A stretch of 64,000 nt of DNA from Methylosinus sp. Ce-a6 (GCF_009811655.1 NZ_BGJX01000008.1:1-64000); one strand, 5' to 3'. Positions 1 through 9,225 are shown, numbered from the stretch's first letter. A program made the numbers and translations. The notes: generated by a model from the letters alone, not told the origin.

Positions 1-108
1 TTCCTCTTCGCCCGCCGACCCATCGCGCTCCTCGACGAGCCGCCGCCCAAATACCTCGTCCCGAGCCGATGGAAATCCCCAGACCAGCTGGAACTCCACT
101 ATGCCTGA
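1..108 (+). CDS. C-terminal end of an unrecognised protein (partial)
   Basis: Frame 1 is open from the first base to a TGA at 106-108 and gives the last 35 residues of a protein, ending in LELHYA. The segment is Pro/Arg-rich (DEPPPKYLVPSRW) and codon use fits the host. The start and any domain lie left of the window, so no function can be assigned. Confidence 0.5.
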   Translation, partial: FLFARRPIALLDEPPPKYLVPSRWKSPDQLELHYA

Positions 109-240
109 TTTTCCCCGGACAGCCGTGCGCGCAGCGGGGGAGGGTGAGGGAGGGGGCCTCGGGACTTCGGTTCGAGACCACTAGGCTTTTGTTTCGACGC
201 GTTTTTAGCCGAACCGGCGTCCACTTCGGCTGGAAACGCT

Positions 241-1254
241 CTATTTTTGCGGCAGCGTCAGCACGCCCGCCGCGCCGGTCTCGGCGCCGACGAGAAGCCG
301 CGTTCCCTTCGCGTCCCAGAGAAGCGCGGAAATGCGCGCGGGGGCGCCTTCGTCCGGGCGGCGCACCAGAAGCTCGGCGGCGTCGGTCAGGCGGCAGAGC
401 AGAACCATGCCGTCCTCATAGCCGATCGCGACGGCGAGCGCGCTCGGATGAAAAGCGACGCGCGTCACCTTCACCTCCGCCCGCACGCCGCATTCGCGCG
501 GCGCCTCGCCCATCGGCCCGTCCTTGGATTGAAACGGCCACACCACGCAGGCGTCGGCGCCCGATGTGGCGAGCCATTTGCCGTCATGGGACCAGGAGAG
601 CGAGCGCGTCTTCGCCGGATAGCCGGCCATGCGCATATTCTTGCCGTCCGCCACGCGCCAGCCGTGCAGCATGTTCTCCTGCATGGAGGTGAGCACGAAT
701 TTGCCGTCCGGCGAGACGGTGGCGTCGAGATGCGAGCCCTTCCACTCCAGAAACTCGGGCGCGCCGGCGTTGGGAAACCACAACGAGACGCCGTTGTAAT
801 GGGCGATGGCGAGCCGATAGCCCTTCGGGAAAAAAGCGATTCCGCGCGAGCTCGACGGCAGCGGCAGCGTCTTGGCCTCGCCCTTCGGCGGACGCGCGCG
901 CAGCTCGCGCCCGGCCGACCAGGCGAGCGTTCCATCCGCGCGGGCGGCGACGGCGTCGATCCATTTGCCTTTCTCATCGGCGACGATCTGGCGTCCGGAA
1001 AGATCGGAGGCGACGACGAGCCCATCGTCGCCGCCGGTGACGAGCCGCCGTCCGTCGCTCGCCGCGACCAATATCGCGCCTTCCGGATGCGCGACCGAAT
1101 GGCGGAGCACGCCCTCCTCGCCGAAAAAGGCGAGCCGCCCGTCGGCGAGCGCGAGGACCGGCGCATCGCCCAGAAAGGCGGCGGCGACGACCTCGGCGCC
1201 GGCGTCGAAGGGCGTGAAAGCGGAGGTGAGGGAAGCGGGAGCGCCAAAGGTCAC
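241..1254 (-). CDS. WD40 repeat protein
   Basis: A 337-residue soluble protein made of about six or seven WD40-like blades across its whole length. Blades show the usual HPEG/SPDG turns and hydrophobic-W/F ends (for example SWSHDGKWLATSGADACVVW around residue 225). No signal peptide or membrane segment is visible, so a cytoplasmic seven-bladed propeller scaffold is expected. The start is GTG at 1254; a perfect 32-bp palindrome sits 19 bp upstream. It converges on the truncated gene at the left edge. The partner it scaffolds cannot be told from sequence. Confidence 0.8.
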   Translation of the reverse strand: MTFGAPASLTSAFTPFDAGAEVVAAAFLGDAPVLALADGRLAFFGEEGVLRHSVAHPEGAILVAASDGRRLVTGGDDGLVVASDLSGRQIVADEKGKWIDAVAARADGTLAWSAGRELRARPPKGEAKTLPLPSSSRGIAFFPKGYRLAIAHYNGVSLWFPNAGAPEFLEWKGSHLDATVSPDGKFVLTSMQENMLHGWRVADGKNMRMAGYPAKTRSLSWSHDGKWLATSGADACVVWPFQSKDGPMGEAPRECGVRAEVKVTRVAFHPSALAVAIGYEDGMVLLCRLTDAAELLVRRPDEGAPARISALLWDAKGTRLLVGAETGAAGVLTLPQK

Positions 1255-1272
1255 GGTTATGGTCGCCTCGGG

Positions 1273-1304
1273 GAGGATAGGCCGCGCCGGCGCGGCCTAT
1301 CCTC
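1273..1304. repeat. Perfect 32-bp palindrome upstream of the WD40 gene
   Basis: Positions 1273-1288 and 1289-1304 are exact reverse complements with no spacer; arms begin GAGGATAGG and the centre is GCGCCGGCGC. It lies between two divergent genes, close to the GTG start of the WD40 gene. It could be an operator or an RNA hairpin in the 5' leader. There is no T-run, so a simple terminator is less likely. Confidence 0.8.
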
Positions 1305-1440
1305 TATAGCGGATTTGCGCCGCGATGGCGCCCGTTATCTCGCGCGAAGGCGAGCTCCGAGAGACGCAGACGCCGCCCGGACGGCGGTGGCGCCGTTTTT
1401 TCATGCCCGCTCGCGTTCCGAACGGGGATGGACGAACCCG

Positions 1441-1767
1441 ATGCAGCGCAAGCCCGACAGCGACGACTACCTTGCTCTTTTCGGCCGCTACAAGGAGGAT
1501 TTCGGGGACGTCTATATGGACCCCGAAGACGAACGGTTCCGGCTGCTTTTCGATCAGATCTGCCGCATGCTCACGCAGCCCTCTTCTTTCAATCTCAGCC
1601 TGCCCGAGCAGTTCCGAACGACCGCCTCCCGCTATCTCGAAGGCGACCCACACACGGTCGCCCATATGAAGACCATCGAGAACCGCCATTTCATGCTGAG
1701 CGACCTTTTCGACTACATCCATCTCGTCAAGACGATGGGCGGCTCCTGGGATCAGCGCGGGCGGTAA
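1441..1767 (+). CDS. Small hypothetical protein
   Basis: A 108-residue acidic soluble protein starting MQRKPDSDDY at an ATG at 1441. It has no signal peptide or membrane segment and no domain I recognise. It ends 32 bp before the stop of the convergent GGDEF/EAL gene. Codon bias fits the host. The longer open frame upstream of 1441 is antisense to the WD40 gene and is not used. Confidence 0.6.
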   Translation: MQRKPDSDDYLALFGRYKEDFGDVYMDPEDERFRLLFDQICRMLTQPSSFNLSLPEQFRTTASRYLEGDPHTVAHMKTIENRHFMLSDLFDYIHLVKTMGGSWDQRGR

Positions 1768-1799
1768 TCCAGCGCGAGCGCCGCGTCGGTCCGATGGAC

Positions 1800-3773
1800 T
1801 CACGCAGCCGAGACCGCAGGCTGCGCCGCGGCGTCGCACGCGAGAAAGGCCGCGAGCGGCATCGGCCGGCCGAACAGAAAGCCTTGCAGGCGCTGGCAGC
1901 CGGCGAGGCCGAGCACATAGGCCTGCTCTTTGGTCTCCACGCCCTCGGCGGTCACCGCCATGTCGAGCGCATTCGCGATATTGATCGCGCCGGCGACGAG
2001 AACGCCGGCCGTCTTGTCGGTCGTCACCCGATCGACGAGAGACTTGTCGAGCTTGATGCGGTCGAAGCCATATTTCTGCAGATAGGCGATGCTGGTGTAG
2101 CCGGCTCCGAAATCGTCCAGCGCGACCGCGACGCCGAGCGTCTTCAGGAAGGAGATCACGCCCGAGGCTCGCTGCGGGTGATCGATCAGATAGCCCTCGG
2201 TCACCTCGAGCTCCAGGCGCGCGGCGGGAAAGCCCGTCTCCGCCAAAATCTTCGAGACGGTGAGCTCGAAATTGGGATCGCGGAACTGGGCCGGCGATAC
2301 GTTGACCGAGACCTTCACATGGTCGACGCTCAGAAAATCCTCGCAGGCGCGCCGCAGCGCGAACAGGCCGAGCTGGCTGATGAGCCCGCTCGTCTCCGCG
2401 ACGGGGACGAATTGGTCGGGCGGCAGCTCGCCCTCCGGCCGGCGTGGCCAACGCAGCAGAGCCTCGGCGGCGACGATGCGATTTTCGACCGCATCGACGA
2501 TCGGCTGATAGACGAGGTCGAACTCGTCCTCGCGCAGCCCGCGGCGCAGCTGATCCTCGATCTCCTGCCGCCTCTGCCGCTCGATGTCGAGATCGCGCGA
2601 ATAGATCCTCACCCCGGATTTGCCGTTGGCCTTCACGTGATACATGGCTATGTCGGCGCGGCGAAACAGCTCCTGCGCGTCGCGCGCGTCCGGCCCGGCG
2701 CAGGCGACGCCGACGCTCGCCCCGACCTGCACTAAGCGATCGCCGATGCGGATCGGCCGCGCCAGCGCCGCGACCGCGCCCGCCGCGAAGCTCTTGGCGT
2801 CGCGCTCCGCCTCGCTGGCCGAGATCACCGCCGCGAATTCGTCGCCGCCGACACGCGCGAGCATCGCGCCTTTCGGCAGGGCGCGCGCGAATTGCCTCGC
2901 GACGATATCGATGAGCCGGTCGCCCGTCGCATGGCCGTAAGTGTCGTTGACGTCCTTGAACCCGTCGAGATCGATATAGACCACGGCGATGGGAAGCGCG
3001 TCGGCGTCCTGGCTGCACGCGGCGAGCCGCGTCATCAAGGCGCGGCGATTGGGAAGGCCGCTCAGGCTGTCGACATTGGCGAGCCGCGAATTCTCGTCGC
3101 TCAAGCGCTGCGTCTCCGCCTGCTTCTCGAGGAGCGAGCGGCGCGAGGCCACGAGATGGGCGAAGTCGCGATAATAGATCATCAGAATCGCGATCATGCC
3201 CATGGCGGCGAGCGCCAGATTGACCGCCGCCGCGCGAAAATGCCCGTCGTCGGCGAAAAAGAAGAACAGGCTGAAAGGCGCGACGCCGCCGAGGGTCACG
3301 TTGAGCGCCGCCGAGCGAAGACGCATCAGGCAGAAATTGCAGCTGATCGTCGTCAGCGCGAGGAAGAACACGATCTGCGCCTTCGCATAGGCGTCGCCGT
3401 CCCCGTAGGAATAGAGCGTCAACCCCCAGGCGGTGAAGGCCACGGCGATGAAGAAGGCGAGCCTGTTGGTCTGCTGCATGTGCCGAATGGCGACGTTGTC
3501 CGGCACGGGCGCGCGCCCGATCCGCCACCAGGCGATTCCGCGCGCCAGACAGAGCAGGCAGAGCGCGCTCGGCGCATAGATCGAGAGCCAGTGATGACCG
3601 AACTTCGCGAAAGTGAACATCACCGCGAGAGCATTGATCGCCAGAATGCAATAGAGAAGCGGAATTTGCCGCGCGAAGGCCTGGAGCTGCGCGCGGACGA
3701 GCTCCATGTCGTCCGTCGGAACGCTCAGCAAGGAATAAAGTCTTCGAAAGAGATACGGCAGCCTATGCGTCAA
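1800..3773 (-). CDS. Membrane GGDEF-EAL bifunctional c-di-GMP enzyme
   Basis: A 657-residue protein. The first 200 residues form a membrane region of about six hydrophobic segments. A GGDEF domain follows, with an intact GGDEF motif at residues 309-313, then an EAL domain with the EALLRW motif at 437-442, DDFGAGYTS and TAEGVET. Both catalytic signatures are intact, so it could both make and degrade cyclic di-GMP at the inner membrane. No RxxD inhibitory site precedes GGDEF. The longest frame starts at TTG (3773); the Met at residue 23 (near 3707) is an alternative. It is monocistronic and convergent with the small gene at 1441. Confidence 0.93.
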   Translation of the reverse strand: MTHRLPYLFRRLYSLLSVPTDDMELVRAQLQAFARQIPLLYCILAINALAVMFTFAKFGHHWLSIYAPSALCLLCLARGIAWWRIGRAPVPDNVAIRHMQQTNRLAFFIAVAFTAWGLTLYSYGDGDAYAKAQIVFFLALTTISCNFCLMRLRSAALNVTLGGVAPFSLFFFFADDGHFRAAAVNLALAAMGMIAILMIYYRDFAHLVASRRSLLEKQAETQRLSDENSRLANVDSLSGLPNRRALMTRLAACSQDADALPIAVVYIDLDGFKDVNDTYGHATGDRLIDIVARQFARALPKGAMLARVGGDEFAAVISASEAERDAKSFAAGAVAALARPIRIGDRLVQVGASVGVACAGPDARDAQELFRRADIAMYHVKANGKSGVRIYSRDLDIERQRRQEIEDQLRRGLREDEFDLVYQPIVDAVENRIVAAEALLRWPRRPEGELPPDQFVPVAETSGLISQLGLFALRRACEDFLSVDHVKVSVNVSPAQFRDPNFELTVSKILAETGFPAARLELEVTEGYLIDHPQRASGVISFLKTLGVAVALDDFGAGYTSIAYLQKYGFDRIKLDKSLVDRVTTDKTAGVLVAGAINIANALDMAVTAEGVETKEQAYVLGLAGCQRLQGFLFGRPMPLAAFLACDAAAQPAVSAA

Positions 3774-4106
3774 GACGAACGACCTTTCGGGCGCCTCCGC
3801 GCGAGCGAAGAGAAGGAAGGCGGCGGACGCCGCGCGAAGCGATCACCCGGAAGCCGTATCAGCGACGGAAAACGAGAAACGGCCGCGCGGAGAGCATCGG
3901 AAAAATCCGTAGAGAACTGGTTAAAGCGCGGCCCGGCGGCGCCGCGGCCTCGCGACGCAGCGCCCGAGGCAAAGGCTCGCACGAGCGCCTGCACGAGCGG
4001 AGAGCTGGACGAGATACGAAACGGACCAATGTCATGAATGGCGGCGGGCGCCCTCGTCGATGCGCCGCCGCCGAGCAACCGCCGAAAAAATTCCGAGGAG
4101 CGAAGC
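3774..4106. other. 333-bp intergenic region
   Basis: This stretch separates the divergent GGDEF/EAL and HdeD-like genes and should hold both promoters. I see no convincing reading frame, repeat or RNA gene. A GAGGAG ribosome-binding site at 4095-4100 belongs to the gene starting at 4107. Confidence 0.5.
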
Positions 4107-4745
4107 ATGAGCACGAGCAGCGTATCCGGCGATCCGTGTCGCGGCGGCGGCCCGTTCGACATAGACAGGCTCGCCGCCAAGAACGCCGTCCTCGCCCATA
4201 ATTGGTGGGCCATCGCCCTGCGCGGCCTCGCCGCGATCATCTTCGGATTCATCGCCGTGCTCATGCCCGGCGTGGCGATCCTGTCGCTGACGCTGGTCTT
4301 CGCGATCTTCGCGGCCGTCGACGGCATAGCGACGATCCTCGCCGCCCTGCGCGCCGCGCGCCAGGGCGAAGCCTGGCTGTTCCTCTTCCTCGCGGGGCTG
4401 GTGAAGATCGCCGCGGGCGCCTTCGCCGCCTTCTGGCCGGGCATCACCGCCCTCGTCTTCGTGATGGTGTTCGGCGTCGGCGAGGTCATCGGCGGCGGCC
4501 TCACCTTCGGCTCGGCGCTGGACCTCAAGGAGGATCACGGCCGCTGGTGGCTGGCCCTCGGCGGCCTGCTCGCGGTGGCGTTCGGCCTGTTCCTGCTGCT
4601 GACTCCGGTCATCGGCGCGGTGGTGCTGAGCTGGTGGCTCGGCATCTACGCCATAGCGCTCGGCATAGTGGAGCTCGTTCTGGCCTTCCGCCTGCACGCC
4701 CGCCATGTCGAGCATCCGCCGCTGGCGCATCCGCAGGGCGCGTGA
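4107..4745 (+). CDS. HdeD-like (DUF308) membrane protein
   Basis: A 212-residue inner-membrane protein with six hydrophobic segments from about residue 33 to 195, arranged as the repeated two-helix units of the HdeD/DUF308 family. HdeD in E. coli is linked to acid resistance; the role here is only inferred. The ATG at 4107 follows a good GAGGAG site. The N-terminal 25 residues are polar. A strong GC hairpin follows the stop. Confidence 0.85.
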   Translation: MSTSSVSGDPCRGGGPFDIDRLAAKNAVLAHNWWAIALRGLAAIIFGFIAVLMPGVAILSLTLVFAIFAAVDGIATILAALRAARQGEAWLFLFLAGLVKIAAGAFAAFWPGITALVFVMVFGVGEVIGGGLTFGSALDLKEDHGRWWLALGGLLAVAFGLFLLLTPVIGAVVLSWWLGIYAIALGIVELVLAFRLHARHVEHPPLAHPQGA

Positions 4746-4762
4746 GCGCGGCGACGAAAAAC

Positions 4763-4790
4763 GGGGCGCCCGCCAGCCCGCGGGCGCCCC
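4763..4790 (+). terminator. GC-rich hairpin after the HdeD-like gene
   Basis: GGGGCGCCCG (4763-4772) pairs perfectly with CGGGCGCCCC (4781-4790) around an 8-nt loop, 18 bases after the stop codon. A pyrimidine-rich but T-poor tract follows. It also lies between convergent genes, so it may serve both directions. Confidence 0.55.
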
Positions 4791-4827
4791 TCGCCCCCTT
4801 CCCGCCCCCGCGGAAAACTCCCAAATC

Positions 4828-5094
4828 TCAGTCGATCGAGGAAATCTTGATCGGCGCGTCGGTGTCGGCGTGAACGACCTTGAGGCCCGCCTTGGCGACC
4901 GCCGCCTCATCGGCGTACCAGGTCGACTCATGGTCGAGCCCGCCATATTTATTGAAGACCATCACATATTTGGCCTTCAAATCCACCTCGCAGCGCAGCC
5001 CTTTGCCGGGCCTGTCGATGGGCCGCATCTTGCCGTCCCAATCGATGAAATAGCCCCCGGTCGCCTCGGACATTTCCTGTTCCCTTTCGGACAT
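4828..5094 (-). CDS. Small conserved-looking hypothetical protein
   Basis: An 88-residue soluble protein. An internal Met at residue 8 has a better upstream purine tract (AGGGAACAGGAA) and may be the true start. The sequence contains FIDWDGKMRPID and MVFNKYGGLDHESTWYADE. There is no membrane segment or signal peptide. I recognise no family. Confidence 0.6.
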   Translation of the reverse strand: MSEREQEMSEATGGYFIDWDGKMRPIDRPGKGLRCEVDLKAKYVMVFNKYGGLDHESTWYADEAAVAKAGLKVVHADTDAPIKISSID

Positions 5095-5142
5095 TGGTCT
5101 CCGTGACCGCGAGGAAGCAGGTTTCGGGCCAGGAGCAGCGCC

Positions 5143-6441
5143 TTACTTCGAGAGCGCCTCAATTTGCTTCTGGACGATCTCTGCAGCAGTTTTCATCCAG
5201 GCGGCCTCGGCGACCTTGCTCGGAACTGCACCCAACGAGGCAGTCGCAGCCAGAGCAACGGCTAGCAAGGCTCCGACGACAACCTTCGAAGCAGCTGACG
5301 ACAGCCCGTCTACAGTCTTGGTCGTCGTCTGCTCAAGGAAATCCAATCCGTGCTGGTAAACGCGAGCGACAAGATTTTCTACGGTTCTAAGCGTAGCAAA
5401 CGCAGCCTTCCGGGAAGACTGACCTGGGTTCGCTATCAAGCTGCCAAGCATAAGCAGCGTTTTCGGAATTTCTTCGTCCGCTATTTCGGGGTACAGTGTT
5501 ATTCGTTCTATAATCGCTTTGGCTGCATCGCTAATATGTTTGATGTCGCTCGGATCTAGTTCAACATCCAACGCATTCTGGGAGAAACGACGCCACTCAT
5601 CAAATTGAGCGACGTACATCCCGACTCCTGCTATATGCCCATCGATCGCGCCAAGCAATGCGTCCGGTAACTCCGATGCGGCACTCTTACAAACCTTGTC
5701 GACGCTGATGTTAATTATCCCCAACTCGATGATATTATCGTAGCGCGATAATCCATTTTGCAGTCTCTTTATACCATCAATAATACGGCGATCACAGTTT
5801 GAGCTTTCCAAAGCCTCGATAATACCAATACCCTGCTCCAATAGAGCATTGCGCGCATTTTTCACGTTATTGATATCAGCACTACTCGGATTAACGGCAC
5901 GATGAGCAACAACAAGCTTACTGTCTTTAATATCAAAACTGATAGGTGCAAGTTTCTGCTCAGGCAACGTGTTACGCAACGCCGTAATAGTTGTAGAATA
6001 TCCCGGAATTTCACTATCTTCTTCCTGATCATGACGATAAGTTACAATTTTCTCCAAATGGTCGATAAGAAAATCGATTCCATTTATGATCAGAACCGGA
6101 CCATCACGCAGCTCCGGAAGCAACGGAAGCTGAGGCCCCCTATTGAAAAGCCTATCATCCAGAAAGCCGTCGCGCTCGAATTCGTTTTTAATTTGAATTA
6201 AACCTTCTTTCAAAGATTCAAAAATAGCAATCGGCACACTTTCATGACGCCGCCTCGCAAATGTAATATCGATTCTATGCCCTTCTATTTTAAGAATCGC
6301 AGATTTTAGACGTTCAATATATTTGTCTGTCCCTCTCGACCGTCGGACGCGCTCTTCAATAGAGCGCCTAATTGCAAGAAGCGTATTGTATATACTGCTA
6401 AGCTCTTTCTCAACATCTACATCATGATTTTCGGACGGCAT
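5143..6441 (-). CDS. AT-rich hypothetical protein with C-terminal membrane segment, probably acquired
   Basis: A 432-residue protein. Residues 1-370 are hydrophilic and mostly helical; a single hydrophobic segment (VVVGALLAVALAATASLGAV) lies near residues 387-406, followed by about 25 residues. The DNA is far richer in A+T than its neighbours and uses codons such as AAA, ATA and TTA freely, which points to horizontal transfer. It sits alone between a small host gene and dapE. The topology (large soluble part, one C-terminal anchor) would fit an effector or stress protein, but I recognise no domain. Confidence 0.7.
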   Translation of the reverse strand: MPSENHDVDVEKELSSIYNTLLAIRRSIEERVRRSRGTDKYIERLKSAILKIEGHRIDITFARRRHESVPIAIFESLKEGLIQIKNEFERDGFLDDRLFNRGPQLPLLPELRDGPVLIINGIDFLIDHLEKIVTYRHDQEEDSEIPGYSTTITALRNTLPEQKLAPISFDIKDSKLVVAHRAVNPSSADINNVKNARNALLEQGIGIIEALESSNCDRRIIDGIKRLQNGLSRYDNIIELGIINISVDKVCKSAASELPDALLGAIDGHIAGVGMYVAQFDEWRRFSQNALDVELDPSDIKHISDAAKAIIERITLYPEIADEEIPKTLLMLGSLIANPGQSSRKAAFATLRTVENLVARVYQHGLDFLEQTTTKTVDGLSSAASKVVVGALLAVALAATASLGAVPSKVAEAAWMKTAAEIVQKQIEALSK

Positions 6442-6553
6442 AATTTCCTCTCAGCTACTAATCAGCTTTGCTCTTACCGGCGAATCACCCCCGCGGTTGT
6501 CGCTGTTTGACGAAAGCACTCTTGTTTAAATCATATCTTCGAACAAAAAATTA

Positions 6554-6586
6554 GCAACAGGTCGACCTCAGCATCGTACCTGTTGC
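6554..6586. repeat. 9-bp inverted repeat before dapE
   Basis: GCAACAGGT (6554-6562) and ACCTGTTGC (6578-6586) are exact inverted repeats with a 15-bp spacer. The site ends about 30 bp before the dapE start and lies at the edge of the AT-rich segment. It could be an operator or the scar of the insertion. Confidence 0.45.
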
Positions 6587-6617
6587 AGCCAATCACTCCT
6601 TTCCCTACCTTCCCCCC

Positions 6618-7775
6618 ATGACCCTCTCCCCCGCCCTGTCCATAACCCGCGATCTCCTTCGCTGCCCCTCCGTCACACCGGCCGACGCCGGCGCGCTCGG
6701 CGTGCTCGAGCAGCGCCTGAAGGAGGCCGGCTTCGCCACGCATCGGCTCGTCTTCCGCGAGGAAGGCACGCCGGACATCGACAATCTCTTCGCCAAGATC
6801 GGAACGGGCCGGCCGCATCTCGTCTTCGCCGGACATACGGATGTGGTGCCGAGCGGCGATCCGTCTCGCTGGCGCTTCGATCCCTTTTCCGGCGAGATCG
6901 CCGACGGCAAGATTTTCGGCCGCGGCGCCTCCGATATGAAAGGCGGCATCGCCGCCTTCGCGGCCGCCGCGATCGATTATGTGACGGAGCATGGCGTCCC
7001 GCAGGGCGCCATCTCCTTCCTCATCACCGGCGATGAGGAAGGCCCCGCCGTCAATGGCACGGTGAAAATGCTCGACTGGGCCAAGGCCAATGGCGAAACC
7101 TTCGACCATTGCATCGTCGGCGAGCCGACCAATGTCGAGGAGCTCGGCGACACGATCAAGATCGGACGGCGCGGCTCGCTCAATGGTCGGCTCGCCGTGC
7201 GCGGCAAGCAGGGCCATTCGGCACATCCGCATCGCGCCGAAAATCCCTCGCCGGCGGTCGCGCGCATCGTCACCGCTCTGTCGACGCATGTGTTCGACGA
7301 GGGGACGGAGCATTTCGACCGCTCCAATCTCGAAGTGACCTCGATCGACATCGGCAATCAGGCGGCCAATGTCATTCCGGGCGAAGCGCGCGCGCGCTTC
7401 AACATTCGCTTCAACAATCGATGGACGCTGGAGACGCTGCAGGCGGAAATCCGCCGCGTCATCGAAACGGCCGCCGCCGGCGCGAAAGTGGAGGTGGAGT
7501 TTCTGCCCTGCAATTCGCTGCCCTTCCTCACCGCGCCGGGCGATTTCAGCGCGCTGGTCGCGGGCGCGATCGAGGCGGTGACGGGACGCCGTCCGGGCCT
7601 TTCGACGAGCGGCGGCACGTCGGATGCGCGTTTCATCACGCGCGATTGTCCAGTGCTGGAGTTCGGGCTCGTCAACGAGTCGATCCATGCGGTGGACGAG
7701 CACGCGCGCGTCGAGCATGTCGACGGGCTGACGGCGATCTACAAGCGCATCATCGAGACATATTTCGCGCGGTGA
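6618..7775 (+). CDS. dapE: Succinyl-diaminopimelate desuccinylase
   Basis: A 385-residue M20-family zinc peptidase that hydrolyses N-succinyl-L,L-diaminopimelate in the lysine/peptidoglycan pathway. Metal and catalytic residues are visible: FAGHTDVVP (about 73-81), the bridging Asp in GASDMKGG (about 103-110), GDEEGP (about 139-144) and the C-terminal SGGTSDARF. The dimerisation domain lies at about 180-295. Length is normal for DapE. The ATG at 6618 has only a weak ribosome-binding site. It stands alone rather than next to dapD. Confidence 0.96.
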   Translation: MTLSPALSITRDLLRCPSVTPADAGALGVLEQRLKEAGFATHRLVFREEGTPDIDNLFAKIGTGRPHLVFAGHTDVVPSGDPSRWRFDPFSGEIADGKIFGRGASDMKGGIAAFAAAAIDYVTEHGVPQGAISFLITGDEEGPAVNGTVKMLDWAKANGETFDHCIVGEPTNVEELGDTIKIGRRGSLNGRLAVRGKQGHSAHPHRAENPSPAVARIVTALSTHVFDEGTEHFDRSNLEVTSIDIGNQAANVIPGEARARFNIRFNNRWTLETLQAEIRRVIETAAAGAKVEVEFLPCNSLPFLTAPGDFSALVAGAIEAVTGRRPGLSTSGGTSDARFITRDCPVLEFGLVNESIHAVDEHARVEHVDGLTAIYKRIIETYFAR

Positions 7776-7813
7776 GGCCTCTTCTTCCCCGAAGCAAAAA
7801 AGGTTCGCGCTCC

Positions 7814-7869
7814 CTTCTCCCGCAGCGCGGGAGAAGGTGGCCCGACGAAGTCGGGTCGGATGAGGGCCG
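7814..7869 (+). repeat. REP-like intergenic repeat, copy 1
   Basis: A 56-bp element with two consecutive hairpins. CTTCTCCCG/CGGGAGAAG is followed by CCCGAC-GAA-GTCGGG, then GTCGGATGAGGGCC. It lies just after dapE and is related in inverted orientation to the copy at 7916-7971. It resembles the short palindromic repeats scattered through many alphaproteobacterial genomes. Confidence 0.75.
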
Positions 7870-7915
7870 CCGCGGTTCGCAGCGCTTTAATTGCGAATAA
7901 TACCGTGGCGGGAAG

Positions 7916-7971
7916 GGCCCTCATCCGACCTCGCTTCGCGAGGCCACCTTCTGCCACGAGTGGGAGAAGGA
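7916..7971 (-). repeat. REP-like intergenic repeat, copy 2 (inverted)
   Basis: Read on the minus strand it matches copy 1, including GTCGGATGAGGGCC. Its second hairpin is CCTCGC-GAA-GCGAGG where copy 1 has CCCGAC-GAA-GTCGGG: both arms changed together, so the hairpin is preserved. The outer hairpin is less perfect here. The two copies could form one long cruciform between dapE and the kinase gene. Confidence 0.75.
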
Positions 7972-7979
7972 TCGCGCCT

Positions 7980-9002
7980 TTACTCCGCCAAGGCCTGCGA
8001 CGCCGGCACGGCGAGCCTCCACTCGAAACCGTCGGGCGGAAAGCCGATCGTCGCCTCCCCGCCGAGCGCCTGCGCGACGAGTCGCTTGATGACCTTGTGG
8101 CCGAAGCCTTCGCGGGGCGACTTCGGCGCCGCCGGGCCGCCGAACTCGCGCCATTCCACCACGAAACGCCCGTCCTCGACGCGCCAATGCAATTCGATGC
8201 GCCCGTCTGGATGCGCCAGAGAGCCATGCGTCAGCGCATTCACCGACAATTCGTGCAGAGCGAGGCCGATGTTCTGCGCGGCCTCCGGCTTCAGCATCAG
8301 ATCGGGGCCGCCGGCGCGCGTCTGCTCCTCGACGCAGCCGGCGTCGAGACAATAGGACATTTGCGCGCGAACGAGCTCCGCCATGGAAGCGCCGCGCCAG
8401 TCCTGCGACACCAGGAGATCATGCGCCATGGAGAGCGCCTGCAGGCGCGCGGCGAATTTGCGCTGGAAATCGGCGAGCGATGGCGCGTCCGCCGCCGTCT
8501 GCCGCGCCATCGCCTGCACGACGGCGAGAAGATTCTTGGAGCGATGCACGAGCTCGCGCAGCAACACATCGACATGCTGCTCGCGCCGCTTGCGCTCGGT
8601 GATGTCGCGCGCCGTGCCGATGATGCGCGCCGCGCGCCCCGCTTCGAAAAAGGTGCGGCCGCGCACCGCGATCCAGCGCTCCACGCCGTCGGTCTGGCCG
8701 ATGACGCGATATTCCGCCTCGTAATCGCCGAGCCGGCCGCGGTCGAGCGCGGCCTGAACCGCCTCGGACGTATGGGCCTTGCCGTCCGGATGCAGCGCAT
8801 TGCGGAAAATCTCGAAGCTGCCGGGCGCGTCGTCCGGCAGCGCCCAGAGCGCGCGCACGCGCGCGTCGAGATGCACCTCGCCGGTGACGAGATCCCAATC
8901 CCAGATTCCGGTGAGGCTGGCGTCGAGCGCCATGCGCATTCGCTCGAGCGCGAGCGTTTCGTCGCGATCGATCGGCCGCTGCGGCGCGGACGCCTCGCTC
9001 AT
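7980..9002 (-). CDS. PAS domain HWE-family sensor histidine kinase
   Basis: A 340-residue cytoplasmic kinase. Residues about 18-135 form a PAS fold ending in the PAC motif ARDITERKRREQ. The HWE dimerisation domain follows, with the phospho-acceptor His in ELVHRSKNLLAVVQAM, then the N-box QNIGLALHELSVNALTHG and the family-defining W-x-E in VEWREFGG. HWE kinases are common in alphaproteobacteria and often respond to light or general stress. No transmembrane segment is present. I chose the ATG at 9002; a TTG at 9023 would add seven residues. No response regulator is adjacent. Confidence 0.92.
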   Translation of the reverse strand: MSEASAPQRPIDRDETLALERMRMALDASLTGIWDWDLVTGEVHLDARVRALWALPDDAPGSFEIFRNALHPDGKAHTSEAVQAALDRGRLGDYEAEYRVIGQTDGVERWIAVRGRTFFEAGRAARIIGTARDITERKRREQHVDVLLRELVHRSKNLLAVVQAMARQTAADAPSLADFQRKFAARLQALSMAHDLLVSQDWRGASMAELVRAQMSYCLDAGCVEEQTRAGGPDLMLKPEAAQNIGLALHELSVNALTHGSLAHPDGRIELHWRVEDGRFVVEWREFGGPAAPKSPREGFGHKVIKRLVAQALGGEATIGFPPDGFEWRLAVPASQALAE

Positions 9003-9225
9003 GCTGCTGTCGATTTCCGCCAAGACCGACCTCTCGACGCCCTCGGCCCGCTTCGAGTTGCGGAGAGCATAGCCGAACCTTCATGGGCAGGCGAGGGCCT
9101 TCCGCCATCGCGCGCGAAGTGGAGCAATCGCGAGCCGAAAGGCTCTTGGATCGCTTCGTCGCTTCCCTCCATGCAATGGCGGGAGCGCAGAAAAAACGCG
9201 TCGACCGGCGTCGCGGTTCCGCCCG

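Noticed and set aside
184-236. Hairpin AGCCGAA/TTCGGCT as a terminator after the WD40 gene
   Set aside because: The T-run is on the wrong side for the WD40 transcript and the stem is short.
1297-3651. 784-residue minus-strand frame overlapping the GGDEF/EAL gene
   Set aside because: It is the same strand in another frame; the GGDEF and EAL motifs are only in the 1800-3773 frame.
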